24,639 bases of DNA from Euryarchaeota archaeon UBA19 (GCA_002502175.1 DAPQ01000082.1:1-24639); one strand, 5' to 3'; positions 8,193-16,740 are shown, numbered from the stretch's first letter. Notes: generated from the sequence alone by a model not told the origin. Program-made: numbers and translations.

Positions 8193-8251
8193 AATTTCAA
8201 AATAAATTCTTAATTTCAATAGGTTTTTTGAAGTAAAAAGTTAATTTTTAC

Positions 8252-9595
8252 TCAAAAATCATTATTTTTTCTACTTCCCGCAAAAGCCGCCAATAGTATT
8301 GAAAATAGATGGATAAACATAGAGGGAGCGGGTAGTAATCCTTCTTTATTGTTCGAGATTTCTACTACAGAGTCGTCAATATTTTCTTCTACCCATTGAC
8401 TAGCATCGATTACTCTCTTCTGGTAGTATATACTCCAGTTTCCATCCTCGATTATGGTTAGATTTTGAGCGTCTAATGTAATCTTGGTTTGATTCGTAGC
8501 GTTTACTCCAAATAGGGATGAATTCCATAGCAATCGGCTACTTGAATCAGAATATTGTAAGGTGATATTCGACGTACTCGCTCTTCCAAGATTTACTACA
8601 TGAGCATCGATTTCATTACCTCTTATCTCGATGCTTTCCACAACCAGTCGAGCTCGCCAATACCAGACGTTCTCGATTAGATAGATCATTACATCGAGTT
8701 CCTCACCAAGCCTTTGGGATAGCGGTTCTATGGTTCCAAGGAGGAATTGCTCGTCATCGGTCTCGAAGGTGAATGTTGGATAACCCATCACTCCATATCC
8801 ATAATCACGACTGGTTCCACAATTAGGGTATAGTCCTTGGTTAGCGTTACGAATAGGAATATCTGAAATGTTTGAATTTACTTCATCTCTAATGTGATGG
8901 TACATTTCCCAATCCGATGGCTGTTCTGGCCATTTACCCCATGGATAGAGCATTATCCAGACACCGGTATGCATGGTGATGTATAGGTCGGCATCGGGCA
9001 CAACTTCGTTCATGTAAATCGAATTTGCCAAAGTTTCGGATTCACTGAAAGCACTACTTCCAGGTTGGGTGGTAGGGCAAGTATTCCAGTAGTGGTCGTA
9101 ATTTCTGTTTAGGTCAACTTGGTTGATATTCCATCTTGTGTCGTGGTCATTACCATCCGCGTTTAACATAATCAAAATGTGTAATTCAGTATTGGCTAAT
9201 ACATCGAGAACGTCTTGTTGTCCGTCTGCCCAACCCTCGATGTAATACTCGGCAACTAGGAAAGCAAGTTCAGTTCCAAGATGTTCGTTGCCATGATGTC
9301 CTCCATCGATGTAAACAACGTCTTTTTCGCTTCCATCTAGCTTGGTTTCTTGGCTCCAATCCGAAATTTGCAACATCCAAATTTCTCTCCCCAGTTCAGT
9401 CTGGCCTATGCTGAACATCTCGACGATTTCGGGATAGTCATCCGCCCATTCGTTTAGATCTAAGGTTAGAGTTGCATAGGAATGATACCAATGCTCTTGG
9501 ATAATGTCTGGCTGACCAATTTGTGCTGTAGCCGCAGGTGAGGTTGATACAGCGAGCATTGATACTACAATCAATACTGTAAGCCAGCGGCGCAT
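8252..9595 (-). CDS. Secreted M14-family zinc carboxypeptidase
   Basis: Predicted extracellular metallocarboxypeptidase that trims C-terminal residues from peptides outside the cell. The 447 residues begin with a signal peptide (MRRWLTVLIVVSMLAVSTSPAATA, cleavage near 24). The M14 catalytic set is complete: zinc ligands H101 and E104 in HGNE, H209 in MHTG; substrate Arg164 in LNRN; catalytic Glu278 in FTFETDDE. Residues about 315-415 form a beta-rich C-terminal domain with several N-x-S/T sites. The protein ends with LLPAPSM, a hydrophobic stretch and a basic/polar end (SRKNNDF), which looks like a C-terminal sorting or anchor signal. A perfect 20-bp palindrome covers its start codon. Together with pepA and the heterotroph-type surface proteins it suggests use of dissolved protein. 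Exact substrate unknown. Confidence 0.92.
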   Translation of the reverse strand: MRRWLTVLIVVSMLAVSTSPAATAQIGQPDIIQEHWYHSYATLTLDLNEWADDYPEIVEMFSIGQTELGREIWMLQISDWSQETKLDGSEKDVVYIDGGHHGNEHLGTELAFLVAEYYIEGWADGQQDVLDVLANTELHILIMLNADGNDHDTRWNINQVDLNRNYDHYWNTCPTTQPGSSAFSESETLANSIYMNEVVPDADLYITMHTGVWIMLYPWGKWPEQPSDWEMYHHIRDEVNSNISDIPIRNANQGLYPNCGTSRDYGYGVMGYPTFTFETDDEQFLLGTIEPLSQRLGEELDVMIYLIENVWYWRARLVVESIEIRGNEIDAHVVNLGRASTSNITLQYSDSSSRLLWNSSLFGVNATNQTKITLDAQNLTIIEDGNWSIYYQKRVIDASQWVEENIDDSVVEISNNKEGLLPAPSMFIHLFSILLAAFAGSRKNNDF

Positions 9596-9604
9596 GCGCC
9601 GCTG
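9585..9604. repeat. Perfect 20-bp palindrome over the carboxypeptidase start codon
   Basis: CAGCGGCGCA at 9585-9594 is followed directly by its exact reverse complement, 9595-9604. The ATG of the M14 carboxypeptidase (9593-9595 on minus) sits at the centre. It is very GC-rich in an otherwise AT-rich gap. It could bind a dimeric repressor as DNA or fold back in the mRNA at the translation start. Confidence 0.8.
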
Positions 9605-9660
9605 TAGGGGTCATTGCATAGAATCATTCCCATGATTAATTTACAAAATTTTAATCAATT

Positions 9661-10572
9661 TTAATTGGCGATATGTGCGGCAATAATCTTCGTTGTGATT
9701 AATGCTGCATTAAATTGCGTTATACGATCATCGCCGGGAGCAATTTCATTCACATCAGCTCCAATTATCTCAGCGCTGCTGGCAAACAACCCTTCGATAA
9801 TTTCCACCGCACCCCAATGAGTCAGACCCCCAGGAACTGGGGTGCCTGTATCGGGAACCAATGAACCATCTAATCCATCGATATCAAAAGTCAACCATAT
9901 AGGTCCACTCAATTGGCTAATTCTTTCAATTAGAGAGTTCCAAATAGTCATTCCAGCAGACGGACTGAAGAGGTCTTGGGCATAGAACGTCTCAATTCGG
10001 TCATCGGTTTCCGCAAACTCCGCTTCATCGAGTGAATATGCGCGAATTCCAATCTGCAAAAGACCGCCGATTCCACAATCCAAAGCGCGCCTTACAGCAG
10101 TACCATGACTGAATCGCTCACCATTGAGTGAATCTCGAAGGTCGGCATGAGCATCGACCTGAACTATCGTGAGTTTGGACAGGTCACCAGCGATAGAGGG
10201 GTGATTTTGTAGAGCTTCCACAACCGGTGGTAAGAGCCCATGCTCTCCACCTAACACAATAGGAAATTGTTCTGAGTTAAACCACGGCATAAGATAATCC
10301 CGAATAGAATCTAGTTGTTCCCTTAGAGTCCCTGCCTCAGAACTCCAAGGTTGGGCGGTGTGAAATGCTAGTCCACAAGGCAACTCATCTTCCAGTAATG
10401 GGTCGTACAATTCGACCTGCGAACTCGCCTCGATAGCGGCCGCGGGTCCATGTTCTGTGCCCTCGCCCCAACTAGTAGTCATCTCAAATGGAATAGGAAG
10501 AATCACCACATCCCATGGCCCTTCTTTTGACTCTGAGAGCCCGAGGAAGGTTGGGTTAGCCTCACCGTCCAT
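9661..10572 (-). CDS. speB: Agmatinase/arginase-family ureohydrolase
   Basis: Dimanganese enzyme of the ureohydrolase family, most likely splitting agmatine into putrescine and urea in polyamine synthesis. The 303-residue protein has all metal-ligand motifs: GGEHG (108-112, His111), DAHAD (140-144), SHGT (155-158) and FDIDGLD (219-225, Asp220 and Asp222), followed by the family signature TGTPVPGG. The common GGDHS is GGEHG here, and the usual DP after FDIDGL is DG. Substrate (agmatine, arginine, guanidinobutyrate or another guanidino compound) cannot be fixed from sequence. The ATG at 10572 has AATCGAATAAT (minus, about 10590-10600) roughly 25 bp upstream, a plausible TATA box for a leaderless message. 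It is upstream of the carboxypeptidase gene, with a 65-bp gap. Confidence 0.92.
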   Translation of the reverse strand: MDGEANPTFLGLSESKEGPWDVVILPIPFEMTTSWGEGTEHGPAAAIEASSQVELYDPLLEDELPCGLAFHTAQPWSSEAGTLREQLDSIRDYLMPWFNSEQFPIVLGGEHGLLPPVVEALQNHPSIAGDLSKLTIVQVDAHADLRDSLNGERFSHGTAVRRALDCGIGGLLQIGIRAYSLDEAEFAETDDRIETFYAQDLFSPSAGMTIWNSLIERISQLSGPIWLTFDIDGLDGSLVPDTGTPVPGGLTHWGAVEIIEGLFASSAEIIGADVNEIAPGDDRITQFNAALITTKIIAAHIAN

Positions 10573-10680
10573 GGGTTGTGCCGAGTCATTATTCGATTAA
10601 CCACTTCGGGTCTAATCCACACGAATCGTGGACTCGATGTGCGATTGTTGATAAAGAACGGGCTTCCATATTCTACCACA

Positions 10681-10688
10681 GGAGGGGG
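10681..10688 (+). promoter_or_regulatory. Shine-Dalgarno site of the DUF6015-like gene
   Basis: GGAGGGGG lies 5-8 bases before the ATG at 10694, one of the clearer ribosome-binding sites in the window. It selects 10694 over the out-of-frame ATG at 10689. It contrasts with genes here that look leaderless. Confidence 0.6.
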
Positions 10689-10693
10689 ATGCG

Positions 10694-11116
10694 ATGGGTA
10701 TGACGCTAGCAGAGTTAACTCAGGCTATCCGCCGCAAAGTCGATTCGGAAATGGAAGTAATCGTCGCCGAATCGATTGCTGAACACGCCTTAGGTTTCTT
10801 CGGTTTTTCAAATCGTATTATCGACAATGCGCTAGAACCTACAGATCGTAACCTCTTCTATCAATTACAAGACTATGACTTGCTTACTACAGAATCCGAG
10901 GAAACCACACTTTGGGACGGTAGGGAATGGAGAATTCACTATTGGAAATTCAAACCCGATGCTAGGGAGTTTGCCAGGAGAGCAATGTCCGAGGCTGAAA
11001 ACAAGGAAGACGAAGACCCCTACGCAGGAATTTACGATGACGTTCCAACCTCTCTATGGCGAGAAAGAATGACCGATGAGGACGAAGAAGACGATTGGGA
11101 AGAACCCCTATTCTGA
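10694..11116 (+). CDS. DUF6015-like conserved archaeal protein
   Basis: A 140-residue cytosolic protein of unknown function that resembles the DUF6015 family of Thermoplasmata. Recognisable points are the helical N-terminus, the segment FFGFSNRIIDNALEPTDRNLFY (about 35-56), and DGREWRIHYWKF (about 74-85), the most conserved block I recall for that family. The last 40 residues are strongly acidic (DEDEEDDWEE) and probably disordered. There are no cysteines, signal peptide or membrane segments. It is divergent from the agmatinase gene with a 121-bp shared upstream region and stands 59 bp ahead of the large surface-protein gene. A small winged-helix-like fold is possible but not shown. Family recognition is from memory and needs a profile search. 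Confidence 0.75.
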   Translation: MGMTLAELTQAIRRKVDSEMEVIVAESIAEHALGFFGFSNRIIDNALEPTDRNLFYQLQDYDLLTTESEETTLWDGREWRIHYWKFKPDAREFARRAMSEAENKEDEDPYAGIYDDVPTSLWRERMTDEDEEDDWEEPLF

Positions 11117-11175
11117 TTCAAATAGCCCAATCGTGACGGGCAAATGTACAAACAATATCACTGAAGGGTATAGTC

Positions 11176-14100
11176 GTGGACAACCGATTCCAGAGCGCCT
11201 TGTTGCTGACGCTATTGCTTCTCGCACCAATGGCTGGCATTGCTGGAGCTGACGAAGTTGAGCCCGCTCAATCATGCGAAATCCTCGTAGATTGGGATTA
11301 TGATTGGGCTCTCGATGAAAACGGAACATGGCAAGAAATGGTAATTCATCGATACAGAACCACCTACGAGCCGGCTTTCCAGAATGGCACTTCACCAAGC
11401 GGGGTAACAATCGATGTTCAACACATAAGAGAGGGCCAAATCATCGCTACTGAGGCTGACTCTAGCTACGTCGTAGCGGGTGGCGAAATCGATATTGTGC
11501 TATCGGATGAGCCGGCATTCCTTGATCAGGTATTTATCGAAGTCAGTTCGACTGAAGCAACTTGTTCGCGTTCCTTGGATATGACAATGTGGAACCAACC
11601 TTCGGCTGACCATGAAATTACCCGTGAAACCACTTGGGAGTTGCAGAATGACGCAGAAGGAGGTTCAAGCCTATACTTCGAGGGAAGAGGTTGGCAGAAG
11701 AGAACTGGTGAAAGTCTGAGTTCCAGTGAATTAGGAAACGGCTCCCTAGTACTTGATTTAGACACTGGAACCGACCAGATGTATCTGACTCTTGATTTGC
11801 ATAACGTATGGATGAATGAGACATATGATGGTACAGAAATAACCCGTCAAATTTTCGAGATGCGTGGCTCGGGCAGTTTAGAATTCGTAAGTGATTCAGA
11901 GGACTCTCTAATCGATGTAGAGGCCAATGTATACCAAGCATACATACTCAGAGATTGGGAAGATGGAATATTGACAGAGCGACTAACCTTGGAAGCAACT
12001 GGCTCTATATCTTACAACGGAGGTTCGAATAATAGTACTCAAGGAGGATATGGAGAACTATCTGTATTCTATATCGAAACCTGGGATGAAGATGGCGTTC
12101 GTCGTTTATCAGACACTCAAATTGAGGCTAACCTAAGTATTCGTCTTCAAACCCAAGATGAAGCATTCTCAATCGAATTGGACGAATTCCGAACTAGAGA
12201 AAAATGGCTCGACGGAGTTCGCGAAGAACAATCACTGAAAATCAAAGGTTCTGGAGAATTTGGTTTCCCTATCGAAGATAGTCAATTCCAGGTTCAAGTA
12301 AATGGAACTGTTCCAGATATTCACTACGAGGTAGTTGGTGGAGAGGTCGTACAGGATCGCATAATTGTCGACGGCCAATACTCTGGTGATGCGAGTGGTT
12401 CGTTTGGATATGTTCGCCAAATAGACAAATCTCTGATTCAAGCGAATGCTACTGGAGAAGAATTCGAAGTTGATGTGATTGAAAATGAATTATGGTTCAA
12501 TATTTCAGGAACTCCTATCGGTCCAATCGGACAAGAAATTGAAGCTGAACATAATTTGACCTACGAATACACTGTTCCTCAAACAGATTGGGCTAATCGA
12601 ACAGTTCGCTACTTGTATGTTGAGGATAATGGCACTACAAGCAATGAATATCCGGAAAATTCTCCGATAATCTTGGAGCCCGAGAGGCCTCGGTACGATG
12701 GCGACATGAATATCACGGGTTTCAGAGAAACTGGTATTGTACCCGACAAATATGTGATCGGAGATAATTTCCCTACCTCAAGCGATGGTATTAGCCCGAG
12801 GATAGAAATCATCGGCATTAGGATGGGTATGGCAGATGGACATGAGGTCGAATTGGCTGAGTGGCAGGATACAGAATCCTTAGACAATTTCACTGCGTAT
12901 GGGACGGTAATCAATGAGGGCTTGCTCGCTGGTATGCTTCACGAAGTGTATCGGATAATCGATATTGGTCTGCCGATAGGAGGCGAAAATGATAGCGAAT
13001 CAGAAGCTGTTAGAGTCGTCGAACATCAGACGCTTGAGAGGGTACTCTATCCCTCGGTAATCACCGCCGCAGAGAATACCCCTCCTGCCTTGCTTAATCT
13101 AAGATTTAGAGAAGGGATTCTATTCACCGAAGGTGGTTTTGCTCACCTTGAAGCAGTGATTGAAGATGTCGATACTGACGTGGTCGGTGTGATGGTAGAT
13201 TTGAGTGAATTTGGTCTAGGAATAATCACTCTTTCAGACTCTGGCTTAAACGGCGACGAGGTAATTCAAGACTCAATTTGGACGGCAAGGATAAATCACG
13301 ATGGTCTAGAGTTTGGAAATTTATCCGTTCCAGTAAAGATGGATGATCTCTGGACCGATGTCCAAACTACTGCTTATGTTGAAATTTCAAATGCTGCCCC
13401 TCGAATAACTTCGCGCGCCTATACTCCTGACTTTGCATATCGAGGTGAAGTAATCTCTGCAAGTCTCAAGGTAGAGGATGGGCATGGTGTAAAATCGGTA
13501 ATAATCGATCTACTCAGTGCCGGTGGAGAGCTTACTCCACTATCCTTTGACTCCACTACTAGTCGATGGACTGGCCAATTTGTCCTACCTGATTCTCTAG
13601 CGCCTGGATTGCGGACGATTCCTATTCAGGTCGAAGATAACCAAGGTGCTAGTGCCCTCGTAGATGGCGGTTCGGTAGTTCAAGTCTTGAACGAAGCACC
13701 AGAGATAAGCAACGTATCTTTCTTCGATGAGGGTGAATGGGTATCGATAATCGAGATTCCTAAATCTGGTGAGAAAACATACACTATGGAAGTATCAATT
13801 TCCGATCCAGATGGAGTATCTTCTACCCAAGCGAAAATTGGTCGTCTTGCACCAATTGGGAAATCTGAGACATGGCTATTGTTGAACGACGATGGCTTAG
13901 ATGGTGACAGAGTTGCAGGAGACGGCATATATTCCATACAAATCGATGTCCGCTCTAGTTTATCTGAGGGCGAGATAAATTACCTTGTTCGAGGGTCAGA
14001 TATATTCCAATCTATTACACCAGCAGAGTCTCAGACACATACAATCGAATTAGTTGATGAGAAGGCTTCTGGGGGAGTGGGGACAAATTGGATTGCAGAA

Positions 14101-14196
14101 AATTCCACCACTCTGGTGCTGATTGGCTTGCTAATGCTGCTCGCCTTAGGTGCTACTGCAATCGTTGTGACAATGCGAAATGCGGATTTTGAGTAA
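11176..14196 (+). CDS. Large secreted Ig-like surface protein with C-terminal membrane anchor
   Basis: A 1006-residue exported protein of unknown function. It starts with GTG and a clear signal peptide (hydrophobic LLLTLLLLAPMAGIAGA, cleavage near 26). The large middle is beta-rich, with many Asp, Glu and N-x-S/T sites. The last third has three tandem Ig-like modules: about 655-745, 750-840 and 845-960. The first and third share a calcium-loop-like motif, LSDSGLNGDEVIQDSIW and LNDDGLDGDRVAGDGIYS, as in 'choice-of-anchor X' type domains. A single membrane helix (about 977-1000) and the short tail TMRNADFE anchor it with the bulk outside. No protease or binding-site motif is evident. The next surface-protein gene follows immediately, suggesting co-expression. 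An S-layer-associated or adhesin role is inference. Confidence 0.85.
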   Translation: MDNRFQSALLLTLLLLAPMAGIAGADEVEPAQSCEILVDWDYDWALDENGTWQEMVIHRYRTTYEPAFQNGTSPSGVTIDVQHIREGQIIATEADSSYVVAGGEIDIVLSDEPAFLDQVFIEVSSTEATCSRSLDMTMWNQPSADHEITRETTWELQNDAEGGSSLYFEGRGWQKRTGESLSSSELGNGSLVLDLDTGTDQMYLTLDLHNVWMNETYDGTEITRQIFEMRGSGSLEFVSDSEDSLIDVEANVYQAYILRDWEDGILTERLTLEATGSISYNGGSNNSTQGGYGELSVFYIETWDEDGVRRLSDTQIEANLSIRLQTQDEAFSIELDEFRTREKWLDGVREEQSLKIKGSGEFGFPIEDSQFQVQVNGTVPDIHYEVVGGEVVQDRIIVDGQYSGDASGSFGYVRQIDKSLIQANATGEEFEVDVIENELWFNISGTPIGPIGQEIEAEHNLTYEYTVPQTDWANRTVRYLYVEDNGTTSNEYPENSPIILEPERPRYDGDMNITGFRETGIVPDKYVIGDNFPTSSDGISPRIEIIGIRMGMADGHEVELAEWQDTESLDNFTAYGTVINEGLLAGMLHEVYRIIDIGLPIGGENDSESEAVRVVEHQTLERVLYPSVITAAENTPPALLNLRFREGILFTEGGFAHLEAVIEDVDTDVVGVMVDLSEFGLGIITLSDSGLNGDEVIQDSIWTARINHDGLEFGNLSVPVKMDDLWTDVQTTAYVEISNAAPRITSRAYTPDFAYRGEVISASLKVEDGHGVKSVIIDLLSAGGELTPLSFDSTTSRWTGQFVLPDSLAPGLRTIPIQVEDNQGASALVDGGSVVQVLNEAPEISNVSFFDEGEWVSIIEIPKSGEKTYTMEVSISDPDGVSSTQAKIGRLAPIGKSETWLLLNDDGLDGDRVAGDGIYSIQIDVRSSLSEGEINYLVRGSDIFQSITPAESQTHTIELVDEKASGGVGTNWIAENSTTLVLIGLLMLLALGATAIVVTMRNADFE

Positions 14197-14245
14197 AAAA
14201 CGTGACGTGCGAACCTCCTTATCTCACCATACACTCTCCATCGAT

Positions 14246-16609
14246 GTGAATAGAACCTCAGCGGTCATCCTATCTGCCATCGCGTTGAGCGCATTAGCCT
14301 CTCCAATAATCGCAGCATCATCTCCTGATAATTCTACTACTAGCACACCTCGTTCCATTAGTGTTGACTTGGATTTCACTCCAATGGACGGAGATTATGT
14401 CAAACTCGATGGGCAACAATATTCTATTTACTTCAAAGAGTATATTGAGAGTGACTCATTTTGGGACAGAGTGGTAATTCACTCTGTGAGAAGCGATATG
14501 GGTTATTGGACTCAAGCGGATGAATCCTGCTCAATAGGTACCTTCACCGGACAGTGTAATGTCAGAGAGACTCGTCAAGGAATGCATTTTACAGCATACA
14601 ATGATGTCTATGGCATCTCAATCGAGAGCGATTGGACCTATGACGAAACAACATATTCTGCAAAAGGAGATGATTGGTATGAAAGCGATTCTGTTTACTT
14701 CGAGGATTATTACATAGATTACGGAACTTTAGGACTGGATGATGAAGCAGGAAGATATTGGGAAAATATCACAATAGAGGTTTCAGAGAGTAGTATGCCC
14801 TCTTCAATGACTGTTGGTACAATATTCACCATTACGTCGGAAAATTGGGAAGATTGGTCTTGGGTTGATCTCAATGACAATGGAAGTCGAACCGAGGATT
14901 CGGGATCGGAATATTGGATGGAGGATACTTCCTATGAAGGAATGCAAGAATTATCGATAGAGTTCGAAGGTTACAATGAGGCGGACTCGGCTGGTTCATC
15001 TCCAACGACACTTTCTGTTTTACAAGTTGAACTTAGAAACGTCTCTGATGGAGGAGAGCTTATTGATTTGCTATTATTCACTGAGTGGGGTGGTATTGCA
15101 GGATTCTACTACGATGCTGAAAATGCTACAGATTTAGTTCCAATGACAATGTGGAATAACCAAGCTGGAGGATTCCCCGATGCTGATGGAGACGGTTGTC
15201 CTGATGAAGAGGATGCATTCCCTGATGATGCTTCCGAGTGTAGCGATTTCGATTCCGACGGAGTAGGCGATAACGCCGATCCAGACGATGATAATGACGG
15301 CTGGGATGACGTAGACGAGTCATCTTGTGGTACCGATCAATTCGATTCTAGCTCATATCCTTCAGACGTAGATTCCGACGGATTATGCAATGGTTTAGAC
15401 CCAGATGATGATAATGATGGTTACAACGATCCAATCGATGATTTCCCCGAAGATCCTTCTGAATGGAATGATAACGATAATGATGAGATTGGAGACAATG
15501 CAGACTTAGACGATGATAATGATGGATTTTCTGATATTACTGAGCAAGATTGCGGTTCTGACCCAATGAGTGTATTCTCCCAACCACTGGATACAGATGC
15601 CGATGGAGAATGTGATGAATTGGACTCTGATGATGATAATGATGGTTGGGAAGATGACCGTGATAGTTTCCCGAAAGACCCTACGGAGTGGTTGGATACC
15701 GATTCGGATAGTATTGGCAATAACGCCGATACAGATGATGATAATGATGGCTGGATTGATACAAAGGAAGTTGAATGTGGCACTGGCCCTCTAGATGCCC
15801 TCAGTTTCCCACAAGACTTCGATGGGGACTCACTTTGTGATGCTGTAGATACCGATGATGATGGTGACAAATGGTCCGATACCGTGGACGTATTTCCTCT
15901 CGACCCGTCAGAATGGTTCGATACAGATGGAGATGGAATAGGAAATAATGCAGATACCGATGATGACGGAGATGGTTGGTCGGATGTTGCTGAGGAAACC
16001 TGTGATGGTGACAAGGATGATTCTTCGATTGAACCAACTGATTCTGATGGCGACGGGCTCTGTGATGGTATGGATCCAGATAGGGATGGGGACGGCACAA
16101 TAAATGACGATGACGCATTCCCTGACGACCCAAGTGAAGATCTAGATTCAGACAACGATGGTGTAGGAAACAATGCCGATTTGGATGACGATGGAGACGG
16201 CTTATCGGACCTCGATGAAATTGCAGCCGGTACTGACCCCTTGGACAGTGACACCGATTCAGATGGTTGGAATGATGGATTTGATGCCTTCCCGTTGAAT
16301 ACTGCTGAGTGGAAGGACACAGATGGTGATGGAGTAGGTGATAATTCAGATGTGTACCCCAATTTTTCACTTTGGCAGACCACGGGTGATATGATATTGA
16401 GCGTGTTAGTCGTTGCGTTATTCATAGGATTAATTGCAGGTGGAGCAATATTTGTTACAGTATCACGAAAGAAACCCGAGGCTCAACAATTAGCTCAGGA
16501 TTATTCACACCAAGTAAGCCCACCGAGTCCAATTGCAATGTATACTGATGAAGAGTTGCGACAAGCCGGTTGGAGTGACCAACAAATAGCCGAACAACGT
16601 GGCAAGTGA
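14246..16609 (+). CDS. Surface protein with thrombospondin-3-like Asp repeats, TM anchor and cytosolic tail
   Basis: Secreted, membrane-anchored protein of unknown function. I chose GTG 14246 because it gives a compact signal peptide (MNRTSAVILSAIALSALASPIIA). An ATG at 14180 in the same frame would add 22 residues and overlap the upstream gene by 17 bp. Residues about 35-310 form a beta-rich domain. From 15179 to about 16360 (residues ~312-705) run Asp-rich repeats of the DxDxDG type (thrombospondin type 3/EF-loop like, expected to bind Ca2+) arranged as 75-residue units. Near residue 715-740 is one membrane helix (ILSVLVVALFIGLIAGGAIFV). A basic stop-transfer RKK and a cytosolic tail ending in ELRQAGWSDQQIAEQRGK follow. 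It is probably co-transcribed with the preceding surface protein. A Ca-stiffened stalk holding the N-terminal domain away from the cell is a reasonable inference. Confidence 0.88.
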   Translation: MNRTSAVILSAIALSALASPIIAASSPDNSTTSTPRSISVDLDFTPMDGDYVKLDGQQYSIYFKEYIESDSFWDRVVIHSVRSDMGYWTQADESCSIGTFTGQCNVRETRQGMHFTAYNDVYGISIESDWTYDETTYSAKGDDWYESDSVYFEDYYIDYGTLGLDDEAGRYWENITIEVSESSMPSSMTVGTIFTITSENWEDWSWVDLNDNGSRTEDSGSEYWMEDTSYEGMQELSIEFEGYNEADSAGSSPTTLSVLQVELRNVSDGGELIDLLLFTEWGGIAGFYYDAENATDLVPMTMWNNQAGGFPDADGDGCPDEEDAFPDDASECSDFDSDGVGDNADPDDDNDGWDDVDESSCGTDQFDSSSYPSDVDSDGLCNGLDPDDDNDGYNDPIDDFPEDPSEWNDNDNDEIGDNADLDDDNDGFSDITEQDCGSDPMSVFSQPLDTDADGECDELDSDDDNDGWEDDRDSFPKDPTEWLDTDSDSIGNNADTDDDNDGWIDTKEVECGTGPLDALSFPQDFDGDSLCDAVDTDDDGDKWSDTVDVFPLDPSEWFDTDGDGIGNNADTDDDGDGWSDVAEETCDGDKDDSSIEPTDSDGDGLCDGMDPDRDGDGTINDDDAFPDDPSEDLDSDNDGVGNNADLDDDGDGLSDLDEIAAGTDPLDSDTDSDGWNDGFDAFPLNTAEWKDTDGDGVGDNSDVYPNFSLWQTTGDMILSVLVVALFIGLIAGGAIFVTVSRKKPEAQQLAQDYSHQVSPPSPIAMYTDEELRQAGWSDQQIAEQRGK
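15179..16360 (+). repeat. 225-bp (75-residue) tandem coding repeats, TSP3-like
   Basis: Units begin at 15179 (62-residue first unit), 15365, 15590, 15815, 16040 (74 residues) and 16262 (partial). Units two to four are exactly 75 residues. Each runs D-x-D-x-DG-x-C...DxDDDxDG...FPxDPSEW...DTDxDxIGNNADxDDDxDG...C-(G). They differ at many codons, so they are old duplications. Confidence 0.88.
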
Positions 16610-16621
16610 ATTGCTATATTT

Positions 16622-16696
16622 TGGTACGAGTGCCGGGATTTGAACCCGGGTTCAGGCGTTGGCAACGCCCGGTGATAACCACTACACTACACTCGT
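16622..16696 (-). tRNA. tRNA-Gly (anticodon GCC)
   Basis: On the minus strand from 16696 the cloverleaf is complete. It has an acceptor stem ACGAGTG/CACTCGT, D arm GTG...CAC, anticodon stem GGGCG/CGCCT (one G-U), and a seven-base loop TTGCCAA with anticodon GCC. The T arm is CCGGG/CCCGG with loop TTCAAAT, the discriminator is A, and CCA is encoded (16622-16624). No intron interrupts the anticodon loop. The first acceptor pair is A1-U72, unusual for glycine tRNA. It sits between the surface-protein stop and arsC, in its own short gap. Confidence 0.93.
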
Positions 16697-16740
16697 GTGA
16701 AATTCCGGAATCAAGACTCACTTTTCTAAGCGTCGGTGGT

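Noticed and set aside
14180..14245. ATG at 14180 as start of the repeat-stalk protein
   Set aside because: It overlaps the upstream gene and would put 22 polar residues before the signal peptide; GTG 14246 gives a normal signal peptide. Kept only as an alternative.
15179..16360. Possible CRISPR array or DNA satellite from the regular repeats
   Set aside because: Units are coding, in frame, 225 bp long and diverged at the nucleotide level; no short identical repeats separated by unique spacers.
15801..16370. A 189-codon His/Arg-rich minus-strand open frame
   Set aside because: Another antisense frame of the same Asp-rich repeats, with an extreme and repetitive composition.
15421..16425. A 334-codon Ser/Pro-rich open frame on the minus strand inside the surface-protein gene
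   Set aside because: It is the antisense shadow of the Asp-rich repeats (GAT/GAC read backwards gives Ser-type codons). It has no start signal and mirrors the 225-bp period of the plus-strand gene.
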